A stretch of DNA of 64,000 bases from ATX-6F1 sp943369485 (GCA_943369485.1 CALRNH020000005.1:1-64000); one strand, 5' to 3'; positions 42,157 through 50,811 are shown, counted from the first letter of the stretch. The notes: generated by a model from the letters alone, not told the origin. Numbers and translations are program-made.

Positions 42157-42696
42157 ATGCGTCACCTTCGCGCCCTGCTGCCCCTGCTGCTGGCCCTGGT
42201 GCTGGTGGGCTGCAGCGCCTCGGCGGCGGGCCTGAACGCCTACCGCAGCCCCGATGGCCGCTATGCCTTCCTCTATCCCACAGGCTGGACCCGGGTGCAG
42301 GTGAGCGGCGGTCCCCAGGTGGTGTTCCACGACCTGATCCACACCGACGAGACCCTGAGCCTGCTGGTGGCCCCGGTGACCCCCGCCATCGAGGCGGCGG
42401 CCGAGGCCGGCGCCCGGGCGGTGGGTGAGCGCCTGATCAACACGGCGATCGCCCCGGCCGGCAGTGACCGCAGCGCCGAGCTGCTGAAGGCCCGGGAGCG
42501 GCAGGCGGAGGGCCGCACCTTCTATGACCTGGAATACCTGGTGCAGCTGAGCGACCGCCAGCGCCACGAGCTGGCCACGGTGGTCGCCGACCGTGGCCGC
42601 CTCTACACCCTTTCCACCAGCACCAACGAGCTGCGTTGGAGCAAGGTCGAGGGGCTGTTCGAGCAGGTGATCGGCTCCTTCAACCTCACCAGCTGA
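42157..42696 (+). CDS. PsbP-like (CyanoP) lipoprotein of photosystem II
   Basis: 179-residue PsbP-family protein. The lipoprotein signal LPLLLALVLVGC places it on the lumenal side of the thylakoid with a lipid anchor; the PsbP-domain phrases GRYAFLYPTGWTRVQV, TLSLLVAPV and LYTLSTSTNELRW are clear. CyanoP is thought to help photosystem II assembly. The ATG at 42157 precedes the signal directly; an earlier ATG at 42088 adds 23 unrelated residues. Divergent from recR with a short shared promoter region. Its presence marks the genome as oxygenic phototroph. Confidence 0.93.
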   Translation: MRHLRALLPLLLALVLVGCSASAAGLNAYRSPDGRYAFLYPTGWTRVQVSGGPQVVFHDLIHTDETLSLLVAPVTPAIEAAAEAGARAVGERLINTAIAPAGSDRSAELLKARERQAEGRTFYDLEYLVQLSDRQRHELATVVADRGRLYTLSTSTNELRWSKVEGLFEQVIGSFNLTS

Positions 42697-42699
42697 GCC

Positions 42700-43791
42700 T
42701 TGGACGAGGTGCTCGTGATCGGAGGCGGGCTGGCCGGCGGCCTGCTGGCCCTGGCCCTGGCGGAGCGCGGCGCCGCTGTGACCGTTCTGAGTAGCGAGGA
42801 CCCCTCTGCAACGGAGCTGAGCTACGGAGGTGTGCCCTGGTGGGCCGGCCCCCCCGGCCCGATCGGGGCGCTGATGGCCACCGCCCCGGAGCACTGGCGC
42901 ACCCTCGAGCGGCGCCATGGGCCCCTGGGCTGGTGCCCCTGCGCGCTGTTGCTCCATGGCCCCGGCGGCCACCTGGAGCGCCACCCCTACGCCCGGCTCG
43001 AGGGTGAGCGGTTCGCGCTCGCCCTGTCGGCGGCCCTCGAGCGAGCAGGGGTGACCGGCCTCAGCGGCAGGGCCACTTGCTTGCGGCCCAAGGCGAGCGG
43101 CGGCTGGGCGGTGACGCTTGCCGGACCTGCGCCCCGCGAGGCCAACGGCATCGAGAGCCACCAGGTTGTGCTGGCGGCTGGGGCGGGCAACCTGGCGCTC
43201 TTGCCGGCCCTGGCCGGGCAGCTGCTGGTGAGCTGGGCCGGGGCACTCCACGCCCGGCGGTTGCCGCCTGGAACGTCGCTCCCCTGGCTGAGCGCCTCTG
43301 GCCCGGAAACCGACGCGATCGTGATGCCCCTGGTGAGCAAGCGCCAGGCCCTGGAGGCACGCGCCCCCACGCTCACGGTCGAGCAGTGGGTGGTGGATGC
43401 GGGCCTGGCCCCCCGGGGAGACGGCCTGCTGTTGGGGCAGACCACCCTGGTGCGGCCGGGCGGTGGGCTGGGGGAACCTCCGCTGCCCGCACCGCTGGAG
43501 GCCGCCCTGCGCGCCGAGCTGGCCCTGCACTGGCCCGCTCTGGCCGCCCTGCCGGCCCGCTTCCTGCAGGTGCCCGTGGGCTTCACCGCCTCGGGACGGC
43601 CCTTGGTGGGACCGATCCCAGGCAGCCCCGGGCTGTGGGTGTTCGGCGGATTCAGCGGCCCCTTTGCCCTGGTGCCGCCCCTGGCGCCCTTGCTGGCCGC
43701 GGCCATCGGCGGCGACGTCAGGGCCCTGGCGAGCGTGGCCGGGATCAACCAGGAAGCTGAACCAAGCGGGCGGACGGACCAGCCCCGCTGA
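42700..43791 (+). CDS. FAD-dependent oxidoreductase, DAO family
   Basis: 363-residue flavoprotein. The dinucleotide-binding loop VLVIGGGLAGGLLALAL is at about 4-20, and the D-amino acid oxidase-like C-terminal part includes PVGFTASGRPLVGPIP followed by GLWVFGGFSGPFALVP, which is typical of glycine oxidase/DAO-type enzymes. The active site and substrate cannot be told. TTG start 4 bases after the PsbP-like gene, so likely co-transcribed with it; the membrane fusion protein gene follows after 20 bases. Confidence 0.85.
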   Translation: MDEVLVIGGGLAGGLLALALAERGAAVTVLSSEDPSATELSYGGVPWWAGPPGPIGALMATAPEHWRTLERRHGPLGWCPCALLLHGPGGHLERHPYARLEGERFALALSAALERAGVTGLSGRATCLRPKASGGWAVTLAGPAPREANGIESHQVVLAAGAGNLALLPALAGQLLVSWAGALHARRLPPGTSLPWLSASGPETDAIVMPLVSKRQALEARAPTLTVEQWVVDAGLAPRGDGLLLGQTTLVRPGGGLGEPPLPAPLEAALRAELALHWPALAALPARFLQVPVGFTASGRPLVGPIPGSPGLWVFGGFSGPFALVPPLAPLLAAAIGGDVRALASVAGINQEAEPSGRTDQPR

Positions 43792-43811
43792 CAGCTGAAG
43801 CAATTGGCTCC

Positions 43812-45113
43812 ATGCTGACGTCCATGCAAGCCACCGCCTCGTCCGATTCGCCGCAGGCCAACGGCGGGGGCCGCCGGCAGGTGGGCTGGTGCCTGGCGGC
43901 GATGACCGGCGCCGTCGGCCTCTGGGGTGCCTTCTGGCTCGTGCCCACCGAGGTGGTCGGCAAGGGGGTGCTGCTGCAGCCCGACAACGCCGGCCTGCTC
44001 GATGCCCGCGCCGCCGGCCAGGTGCGCCAGGTGCGTGTGGCCCCTGGGGAAACGGTGCGCCGCGGCCAGGTGCTGATCGATCTCTACCTGCCGGTGCTCG
44101 ATCGCCAGTTGGAGCAACAACGGGCCAACCTGCGCCAGCTGGAGCGCCAGAACGTGGCCCTCGATGGCCGTGACCGGCTCAGGCTGGCGGCCGAGAAACA
44201 GGCCGTGGCCACGGCCCTGGCCAAACTCGGCAACGACCGAGCCCGCTTCGGAGCCCTCAAGGGCACCTACGCCAGCAAGCTCAAGCAGCTCGACTGGCTG
44301 GCGGCCCGGGAGGTGGTGGCACCCCTTTCGGCGGAGGTGGTGGGGGCGGAACAGGGGCTCACCAGCACCGGGGTCAGCCTCGATCAGGTGCGCATCGAGG
44401 AGAAGCGATTGCTCAGCGCCTACCAGGAGGTGAAGCTGCAGATCGAAACCGAAGCCCTGCAACGCCGCTACCGCATCGATGACCTGCGACGGGAACTGCG
44501 CGTCACCGAAGCCCGCCGCGCCTTCGACGGCCAGCTGCTGGCGGACCGGGACGGCCGGGTGCTGGATCTGCAGGTGATCCCAGGCCAGAGCGTGCGCGTC
44601 GGCCAACGGCTCGGCACTATCGGCCGCTCCTCCGAGGCCAGTCCCCTGCGGGCCGTGTCCTACTTCCCCCCCGCGGACGCCCGCCGGCTCAAACCCGGCA
44701 TGGCCGTCGAGGTGGTGCCCCAGTGGGACCAGCGCGGGCGCTTCGGCGGCATCGTCGGCCGGGTGGTGCGGGTGAACGTGCTGCCCGCCACCGAGGACGA
44801 CATCTCCACAACCATCGGCAACCCGCAGCTGGCCAAGGCCCTGGTGGCCTCCGGTCCGGTGATGCGCACCGAAATCGAGCTGAAGCGTGAACAGGCCAGC
44901 CTCGATGGCTTCCGCTGGACCCTCTCCGATGGCAGCCGGGTGTTCCCCGTACGCGAGGGCCTGACCGTGGAAAGCCATGCCTACGTGGAATGGCGCACGC
45001 CGCTCTCCTACCTGCTGCCTGGCCTGCGCACCCTCACCGGCGGGTTCCGCAGCGCCCGCATCGATCGCCAGACCGGCGAGGCCCTGCGCCAGGGGGGAGC
45101 AGCCAGTTGGTGA
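43812..45113 (+). CDS. HlyD-family membrane fusion protein, NHLP-bacteriocin type
   Basis: 433-residue periplasmic adaptor. One membrane helix (about 25-43), a long coiled-coil hairpin (about 90-240, LEQQRANLRQLERQN and IETEALQRRYRIDDLR) between two halves of a lipoyl domain (GQVRQVRVAPGETVRRGQVL and DGRVLDLQVIPGQSVRVGQ), then beta-barrel and membrane-proximal parts. The C-terminal half (RLKPGMAVEVVPQ, GGIVGRVVRVNVLPAT, then EIELKREQASLDGF) matches what I know of the NHLP/NHLM bacteriocin-system secretion protein family. Such proteins usually sit with peptidase-type ABC exporters, which are absent here; instead a TolC protein and FUSC proteins are adjacent. GTGA overlap with the small protein gene. 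Confidence 0.85.
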   Translation: MLTSMQATASSDSPQANGGGRRQVGWCLAAMTGAVGLWGAFWLVPTEVVGKGVLLQPDNAGLLDARAAGQVRQVRVAPGETVRRGQVLIDLYLPVLDRQLEQQRANLRQLERQNVALDGRDRLRLAAEKQAVATALAKLGNDRARFGALKGTYASKLKQLDWLAAREVVAPLSAEVVGAEQGLTSTGVSLDQVRIEEKRLLSAYQEVKLQIETEALQRRYRIDDLRRELRVTEARRAFDGQLLADRDGRVLDLQVIPGQSVRVGQRLGTIGRSSEASPLRAVSYFPPADARRLKPGMAVEVVPQWDQRGRFGGIVGRVVRVNVLPATEDDISTTIGNPQLAKALVASGPVMRTEIELKREQASLDGFRWTLSDGSRVFPVREGLTVESHAYVEWRTPLSYLLPGLRTLTGGFRSARIDRQTGEALRQGGAASW

Positions 45114-45310
45114 AACCGTTCTCCTGGCGGCCAAGCCCGCTGCTGCGCCAGGAGCTTCCCTGGCTCGTGGCCGAGGTGGTGCTGCTAGTGATCCTGGCCA
45201 ACGCCAACGCCCCGGAACTGTGGTTCTGGCTGGTGGTGCTGCTGGTGCTGCTCGCCTACCGGATCGAGCGCTTCGTCTCCAGTTGCGGTGGAAGTGGTAG
45301 TGGCAGCTGA
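45110..45310 (+). CDS. Very small membrane protein coupled to the MFP gene (66 aa)
   Basis: 66-residue protein with a basic N-terminus (VKPFSWRPSPLLRQELPW), two closely spaced hydrophobic segments (VAEVVLLVILANA and LWFWLVVLLVLLAY) and a Gly/Ser tail. It starts at a GTG overlapping the MFP stop. By size and context it parallels the AaeX/DUF1656 small subunit of FUSC efflux systems, but I see no clear sequence match. The last 55 bases overlap the convergent TolC gene. Confidence 0.6.
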   Translation: MKPFSWRPSPLLRQELPWLVAEVVLLVILANANAPELWFWLVVLLVLLAYRIERFVSSCGGSGSGS

Positions 45311-46947
45311 AGGTTGGGGGTGAGCGGCGCGGCGGGATCCCGTGGCACCGGCATCAGCTCCCGCAGCAACTGGGCGTAGGTGATGTTGACGTCGATCGTG
45401 GCGTTCAACCGCCGCACCAGGCTGTCGATCAGGCGGTCCTGGGTGAGCGAGAGGGTCACCTCGTTGGACAGGCCGCTCTGGTAGCGCAGCCGGGCATCAC
45501 GGAAGGCTTCCAGGCTGGCGGCCACGGCACGCCGGGCCGAGACCAGTTTCATCAGGCTGGCCCCGTGGTTGAAGAACGCCGATTCCAAGCGCAGGCGGAT
45601 GTCGTTGCGCCGGGCGGCGTAGCGCTGGGCGGTGGCCGCCTCACGGTTGGCCAGGGCCCGCACCTCCGCGGCGGTGCTGCCGCCATCGAACAGCAGCCAG
45701 CGAAACGTGAGGCCCACGGCCCAATCAGCGCCGTAGGTGTTCAGCTGCGGGATCACCGTGGCCCCGCAGCAGTCACCCGAGATGTCCCCTTGGCGTGTGC
45801 GCGTGCCAAAGGCGCCGCCGCTGGCCTGCAGGCCCAGCCGGGGCAGCAACGCCGCGGCCACCCCATCCTTCTGGCGGGCCAGGGCCTCGCGGGCCGCCAG
45901 CACAGCCTCCAGTTCAGGGTTGTCGCGGTAGGCGGCCAGCAGGCTCGCCTCCAGATCGAGGGGCCAGACGGGTTGGAGCTGGATCGGATCGCTGGCCCGG
46001 GGCACCCGTTCCGGCGGCAGGTTGAGCAGCACCGCCAGGCGGCGCCGGGCGATGGCCTGATCGGCCCGGGCCTGCACCAGGCGCTCCTCCGCTTCAGCCT
46101 CGATCGCCTTGCGGCGCAGCAGATCGAGCCGGGGCACCAGCCCCGCCTGCTTGAGGGCCACCACGTCCTGCAGCACCACCCCGTCGCTGCGCAGGTCAGC
46201 CTCGCGGATGCGAACCAGTTGGTCGTTGCGCTGCAGCTGGTAATAGGCCTCGCTGATCTCGAGCTGCAACAGCCGCAAGCCGCTGGCGTAGCTCTGGCGA
46301 ACCTGACGCAGCTCGGCCCGGGCGGCGGCCGCCGCGGGGGTGCGGGTGAAATCAAGCAGGGCGTAGCGCAGCTCCACTCCGCCCGCGGCCGTGCCGGTCC
46401 CCTGGTTCAAGTAGGCCCGGGCTCCACTGGGTACGGCAAAGGCGCCGCCCGGGGCGAAGTTGGGGCCGAAGCCCAGGCTTTCATTGCCCCGGGGGGCGGC
46501 GTAATTGGTGGCGCTCTGGCCGACATCGAGGCCCCCTACCAGGGCCAACTGGGGCCAGTAGGCGCCGAGGCGCGCCTGCAACCGGCCCAGGGCCGCCGCC
46601 ACCTCCAGGCGCTGGGCCTGGAGCTCGGGGCTCTGGGCGAAACCGATCGCCAGAGCCTGCTCGAGGCTGAGGTTCTGGGGGGCCGAGGTCCCCAGTTCCT
46701 GGGGAGTGGGCAAGGCCAGGGGCGGATCCTGCCGATCGTCGCTGAGCACCCCATCGAGCAGCTGCAACTCCCGGTCCAGGCGCCGCCAGGAACGCTCCAG
46801 GGGAACCGTTGCGGCAGCCGCACCCGGGGCCTGAGGGCCCGCCATGGCCTGGGCCAGAGCATCACCCCGGGGCCCGAAGGCCGCCACGAGGGGAGGCGCC
46901 ACCACCAGGGCGGCGAGGAACCCCCAGCGCCCCACGCACCTGCTCAA
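45256..46947 (-). CDS. TolC-family outer membrane efflux protein
   Basis: 563-residue outer membrane channel. Signal-like N-terminus (FLAALVVAPPLVAAFG) and the two TolC repeats: LSLEQALAIGFAQSPELQAQ near 95-110 and LEASLLAAYRDNPELEAVL near 325-345, each followed by long helices (LRLLQLEISEAYYQLQRN; DIRLRLESAFFNH) that form the periplasmic tunnel. Starts at a TTG overlapping the stop of the FUSC gene, so FUSC and TolC are co-translated. With the MFP encoded on the facing strand this completes a tripartite envelope-spanning pump. Confidence 0.93.
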   Translation of the reverse strand: MSRCVGRWGFLAALVVAPPLVAAFGPRGDALAQAMAGPQAPGAAAATVPLERSWRRLDRELQLLDGVLSDDRQDPPLALPTPQELGTSAPQNLSLEQALAIGFAQSPELQAQRLEVAAALGRLQARLGAYWPQLALVGGLDVGQSATNYAAPRGNESLGFGPNFAPGGAFAVPSGARAYLNQGTGTAAGGVELRYALLDFTRTPAAAAARAELRQVRQSYASGLRLLQLEISEAYYQLQRNDQLVRIREADLRSDGVVLQDVVALKQAGLVPRLDLLRRKAIEAEAEERLVQARADQAIARRRLAVLLNLPPERVPRASDPIQLQPVWPLDLEASLLAAYRDNPELEAVLAAREALARQKDGVAAALLPRLGLQASGGAFGTRTRQGDISGDCCGATVIPQLNTYGADWAVGLTFRWLLFDGGSTAAEVRALANREAATAQRYAARRNDIRLRLESAFFNHGASLMKLVSARRAVAASLEAFRDARLRYQSGLSNEVTLSLTQDRLIDSLVRRLNATIDVNITYAQLLRELMPVPRDPAAPLTPNLQLPLPLPPQLETKRSIR

Positions 46948-48032
46948 GGATCCAGCTCCCGCCAGCGCTGCTCCATCCGTTCCACGGCCCCCGCCGCCTG
47001 ATGGCAGAGCATCAGCCGTTCGGCGATCTGGCGCTCCCGGATGGTGCCCAGCTCGGGGATTGGCCTGCTGAACAAGGCCGCCTCGGCCGAGCGCAACCGC
47101 TCCAGTTGGGGGGCCAAGGGCGAGGCCAGCGCCACACCCTGGGGATCAACCGCCGCCTGCAGCCCCCGAACGTGGGGCAGCACCGCGGCCCAGAGCGTCA
47201 AGCGCTCGGCTGCCGCCCTGAGCAGCTCGGCCTCGGCTTCGTGAACCTGATCGAGAATCGGTATCCGCCGCAGGGGGGGGCGCAGGTTGCGCAGACCGTC
47301 GAGGCAGCCAAGAAGCAGCGAAAGGCAGCCATCCAACTGCTGCCAGAAGGGCAGCAACGGTTGGCGTTCGGGGTTCGGCCCCAGTTCGGTGATCGCCTCG
47401 CCGAGGGTGCCCCGCAGGGCCATCAGCGCCGACAGGTCGCGCCGGTGCAACTCCTGACGCTGACGTGGGGCCAACGGTGTCGCCTCCCGGTCGGGCTCGG
47501 GCCCGTCGAGCCGCTCGGCCTGCTGGCGCAGTTCCCCGCCCAGCGCTGCCAGCAACCGGCGGCAGGCCCCATGGCGCATCGGGATCGCCCGGCTGGGCCA
47601 GAACAGCTGCATCGCCAGAAGGCCGATCAGGATCCCCAGGCAGGTCCAGAGCAGCCGAAGGGGCAGCCAGGTGGTGAGGTTGTTGGTATGCACCAACCAA
47701 CCCATCACCACCACGAATCCAGCCACCTTGTAGCCCACTTCAAGTCCCAGCAGGCCGCCCAGCAAACGCGTGAGCGTCAAGGCGATCGCCAGGGCCAGCG
47801 GCAGGGGCAACGTCAGCCCCGCCTGGCAGACCAGCAGGATCGCGGCCCCCAGCAGGCTGCCCAGCAGCCGCTGCACCCCCAGCCGGTAGGAACCGCCGTA
47901 GCTGCTGGCCATCACCGCCACGACCGCGATGGGCATGTAGTAACCATCGGGGATCGGCGCGATCGAGGCCAGCCCAGCGCAGAGGCCGGTGACCACCGCC
48001 AGCCGCAGTTCCTCGCGCCGGAACAGCGTCAT
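46944..48032 (-). CDS. FUSC family membrane protein (second of a pair)
   Basis: 362-residue protein. Six hydrophobic segments in about residues 8-165 (LAVVTGLCAGLASIAPI; YMPIAVVAVMASSYGGS; LLGSLLGAAILLVCQAGL; further helices to about 165) then a helical cytoplasmic domain of about 190 residues. This is the FUSC/aromatic acid exporter-type half. It lies ATGA-coupled after another FUSC gene and TTGA-coupled before the TolC gene. Substrate unknown; relatives export aromatic acids or similar amphipathic compounds. Confidence 0.83.
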   Translation of the reverse strand: MTLFRREELRLAVVTGLCAGLASIAPIPDGYYMPIAVVAVMASSYGGSYRLGVQRLLGSLLGAAILLVCQAGLTLPLPLALAIALTLTRLLGGLLGLEVGYKVAGFVVVMGWLVHTNNLTTWLPLRLLWTCLGILIGLLAMQLFWPSRAIPMRHGACRRLLAALGGELRQQAERLDGPEPDREATPLAPRQRQELHRRDLSALMALRGTLGEAITELGPNPERQPLLPFWQQLDGCLSLLLGCLDGLRNLRPPLRRIPILDQVHEAEAELLRAAAERLTLWAAVLPHVRGLQAAVDPQGVALASPLAPQLERLRSAEAALFSRPIPELGTIRERQIAERLMLCHQAAGAVERMEQRWRELDP

Positions 48033-48961
48033 CCGGCGACCAGGCTGCTTCGCGGATGCTCCTCTTGCCTCCGCCCCCGACCAGGCCCCGGATCGACGCG
48101 GGGATGGCGCTCACAACGGCGGAGGCTGCGCAGAGCAAGATCAAGCCGCCTCTGCTCCTCCGCCAGCGCCAGGGCCAGCAACGGGCTGGACTCAGCGGGG
48201 GAATCCGGCTGGCGTTCCTCGAGGCGCTCCACCTGGAACCAGTGGTGGTGGATGGTGTGCCAGAGCAGCAGCCGCTGGGGCCAGCGCTGGCGCCGAATCG
48301 CCTGCCGGGCGTGGCCGCCGCGTTCGATCCCCACCAGACGCTCCAGTTCCAGCAGGTGACCGGTGGCCTCCCTGGGATTCACGATGGAAGGCCTGGGGCC
48401 ATGGCCGTGGCGCCAGAGCCGCCAGAGCTTCTGCCGTTCATCCAGGAACTGGTGCAGCCCTCGATCAAGGATCACGATCCGGGCGAGACGGTCCCGGGGC
48501 CAGAACAGCAGGCTGACGCCGATGGCCACCACGATGCCGACGCTGGTGTCGAGACTGCGGTTGAAGACGTAGTCCCAGTTCAGGGCGCTGTAGCGCGGCA
48601 CCAGCAGGAACAGCAGCGTGATCGTGGCCGCCGTGGACAGCCCCCCCTGCCAGCCCAGCAGCCGCAGCAGCGGCACGGTGATCAGCAGGCTGAGCAGCAC
48701 CGCCGGCCAGCCCTGGCAGATCGTGTGCACCAGGAAGGCCACCAGGCCCCCTGCCACCGTGCCGAAGAGGCGGGAGCGGGCCGCCTTGAGGGTGAGCTCG
48801 TCGTTGTCATCGACCACAAAGATCACCGCCAGCAGCGGATACCAGACGAATTCGATCCGCTGACACCACAGGGCGATCGAAGCCGTGATCAAGGCACTTA
48901 GGCCCAGCCGAAGGGAGCTGCGCAGCAGCGGAGATCGCACGGGGCCGATCGAGGCCCCCAA
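48029..48961 (-). CDS. FUSC family membrane protein (first of a pair)
   Basis: About 310-residue protein. Hydrophobic segments lie in about residues 15-150 (LRLGLSALITASIALWCQ; FVWYPLLAVIFVVDDNDEL; LFGTVAGGLVAFLVHTI; LLSLLITVPLLRLLGW; then VGIVVAIGVSLLFWP), and the rest is charged and helical. VVDDNDEL is typical of FUSC proteins. The ATG at 49129 would overlap the divergent MgtC-like gene by 94 bases and adds a non-membrane leader; I use the TTG at 48961 (a GTG at 48940 is also possible). ATGA overlap with the second FUSC gene. Two full-length half-transporters in tandem suggest a heterodimer. Confidence 0.8.
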   Translation of the reverse strand: MGASIGPVRSPLLRSSLRLGLSALITASIALWCQRIEFVWYPLLAVIFVVDDNDELTLKAARSRLFGTVAGGLVAFLVHTICQGWPAVLLSLLITVPLLRLLGWQGGLSTAATITLLFLLVPRYSALNWDYVFNRSLDTSVGIVVAIGVSLLFWPRDRLARIVILDRGLHQFLDERQKLWRLWRHGHGPRPSIVNPREATGHLLELERLVGIERGGHARQAIRRQRWPQRLLLWHTIHHHWFQVERLEERQPDSPAESSPLLALALAEEQRRLDLALRSLRRCERHPRVDPGPGRGRRQEEHPRSSLVAG

Positions 48962-49035
48962 GGTTATGGCGCAAGGCCCGGTGGTTTCATCCCACCCGCT
49001 ACCGATGATGGGGCCATCGCCAGGAAGCCTGCCCG

Positions 49036-49521
49036 ATGACGTGGAACGCCGATTTCGATGCCCTGCTGCGCATGGGGCTCGCGGTGGCCTGCGGCCTGGC
49101 GGTGGGCTACAACCGCGCCCACACCCCAAGCCACCGCAGCACCCGCCTGCGGGTGCATGTGCTTGTGGGGCTCAGCTCCTGCTTGATGGTGCTGGCGGCG
49201 GGCCCCGACGCCCAGGCCCACAGCCGGGTGATCCAGGGGGTGGCCACGGGGGTGGGCTTCCTGGGCGCGGGAGAAATCCTGCGGTCGCCGGTGACCGAAC
49301 AGGAGCGGCGGGGCCAGGGGGAACGCAAGGGCGATGAGGAACACAGGGGCATGGCCGACCATCCGATTCAGGTGCGGGGGCTCACCAGCGCCGCCTCCAT
49401 CTGGTTCACGGCCGCCCTGGGGGTGACCCTGGCCACCAGCACCCCCCTGCTGGCACTGGTGGCCCTGGCGCTGGCCCTGATCACCCTCTCCATCACAGAG
49501 AATGGCGCCAGTCAGCCCTGA
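49036..49521 (+). CDS. MgtC/SapB-family membrane protein
   Basis: 161-residue inner membrane protein of the MgtC family. It shows the family pattern: LLRMGLAVACGLAVGYNRA, TRLRVHVLVGLSSCLMVLA, GVATGVGFLGAGEILR and VRGLTSAASIWFTAALGV. Between the last two motifs a polar, charged insert of about 25 residues (TEQERRGQGERKGDEEHRG) occurs where relatives are short. It lacks the long C-terminal domain of true MgtC virulence proteins. Role unknown; relatives influence magnesium or phosphate homeostasis. Divergent from the FUSC gene. Confidence 0.88.
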   Translation: MTWNADFDALLRMGLAVACGLAVGYNRAHTPSHRSTRLRVHVLVGLSSCLMVLAAGPDAQAHSRVIQGVATGVGFLGAGEILRSPVTEQERRGQGERKGDEEHRGMADHPIQVRGLTSAASIWFTAALGVTLATSTPLLALVALALALITLSITENGASQP

Positions 49522-49524
49522 GCG

Positions 49525-49794
49525 ATGAGCGCCGAATCGACCACGGCAGCCAACCCAGGGGAGTCTGCTTCCTTCTGGCAACTCAAACCCTGGTGGTGCC
49601 AGCCCTGGTCGATCCTGCTCACCGGCGTGGTGGCGGTGCTCGGCAGCTGGCTGTTGCTGCAGCGCTGGTGGATCAGCGCTCCGTTGAGTCTGGCGGTGCT
49701 GCTCTGGTGGATGCTGTTCCTGGTGCTGGTGCCGGCCAGCTACGCCGCCCAACGGGATTCAGACCCGAACGACGTTGAACAGAACGAGGGCTGA
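49525..49794 (+). CDS. Small hypothetical membrane protein (89 aa)
   Basis: 89-residue protein with two hydrophobic helices (WSILLTGVVAVLGSWLLLQ and LSLAVLLWWMLFLVLVPA), tryptophan-rich start (FWQLKPWWCQPWS) and an acidic tail. Looks like a cyanobacterial conserved small membrane protein, and follows the MgtC-like gene by 3 bases, so probably one operon. Function unknown. It abuts the convergent LCP gene with no gap. Confidence 0.7.
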   Translation: MSAESTTAANPGESASFWQLKPWWCQPWSILLTGVVAVLGSWLLLQRWWISAPLSLAVLLWWMLFLVLVPASYAAQRDSDPNDVEQNEG

Positions 49795-50730
49795 TCAGAA
49801 CAAAAACTTGAAGCGGTTGGAGCCCTCGTCACCGGAACCGGAACCAGCCCCGCCACTGGCGGCGTCAACAGCGCTGTCGGCCTTGGGCCATTCCGCTTCC
49901 CAGTAGCTGATGCCGTTGCGATCAAACGGGCGACCCCCCAGGCGCTTGGTGTCCAGATGGGTGGTGGCCATGGAGGTGACCAGGCCGCCGATTTCCATCG
50001 GCCCCAGATCGGTTTTGAGATCCTTGCCCGCCGAGCCGATCAGGCTGGGGAGCTGCAGCAGGTTCTCCGGCCGGATGAGCTTGCTGAACAGGGCATTGAG
50101 CAGCAACTTCTGACGTTCAAGGCGGCCGATGTCGCCCTCCTCATCGTGACGGAAGCGAATGAATCCCTCGAGATCGCGGCCCTTGAGGGTCTGCAGACCC
50201 GGCTTGAGGTCGATGTAGAGGCCCTGGCTGTTGTCGACGTAGTACATGCGCTTGGGGACGTTCACCTCCAGCCCCCCCAGTTGATCGCCGAGGCGGCGAA
50301 TCGCCGAGAGGTTCACGACCATGTGGTGCTCGATCGGCCGACCCACCTGGCGAGAGAGTTCCCGCTTCACAGCCTCCGTGCCCCCGAGGCTGTACAGGGC
50401 GTTGGCCTTGAGAGGCCCGAAACCACTGGAGTCGATGTAGGTGTCCCTAGGCACCTGGGTGAGGCTGGTGACCCCGTTTCGCACCTTCACCAGGTACATC
50501 ACGTCGGTGTTGCCGCCGCCCACATCGGTGCCCAGCACCACCAGCTCCTGGTCCCCCAGGCCCGTCCAGGCGGCGAAGGGGTTGGCCAGGGCTTGGTTCT
50601 TGGTCAGCAGATCTCCCTTGAGCCAACCCGCCAATGGGCCCGCCAGCACCAGGCCACCGCAGAGCCCCACGGCCGTGGCCAGAAGCACAGGAGCCCAGCT
50701 GCTGCGTTTTTTCAAGGCAGAACTTTTCAT
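49795..50730 (-). CDS. LytR-CpsA-Psr (LCP) family protein
   Basis: 311-residue membrane-anchored protein. One N-terminal transmembrane helix (about 12-32), then the LCP domain with VLGTDVGGGNTDVMYLVKV, TQVPRDTYIDSSGFGPLKAN, GLEVNVPKRMYYVDNSQGLY and FIRFRHDEEGDIGRLERQK. LCP enzymes transfer glycopolymers from lipid carriers to peptidoglycan or proteins. A short Gly/Ser-rich tail ends the protein. The start lies 107 bases from the ABC exporter stop, with a hairpin in between. Likely role: attachment of surface polysaccharide. Confidence 0.9.
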   Translation of the reverse strand: MKSSALKKRSSWAPVLLATAVGLCGGLVLAGPLAGWLKGDLLTKNQALANPFAAWTGLGDQELVVLGTDVGGGNTDVMYLVKVRNGVTSLTQVPRDTYIDSSGFGPLKANALYSLGGTEAVKRELSRQVGRPIEHHMVVNLSAIRRLGDQLGGLEVNVPKRMYYVDNSQGLYIDLKPGLQTLKGRDLEGFIRFRHDEEGDIGRLERQKLLLNALFSKLIRPENLLQLPSLIGSAGKDLKTDLGPMEIGGLVTSMATTHLDTKRLGGRPFDRNGISYWEAEWPKADSAVDAASGGAGSGSGDEGSNRFKFLF

Positions 50731-50811
50731 TTTCTGAACTTATTTCATCCCACCGGCACCTCTCTTTAATCCCGGTTAAGTCCTGAGCCAGTTCAGGTTC
50801 TGACCTTCCCC

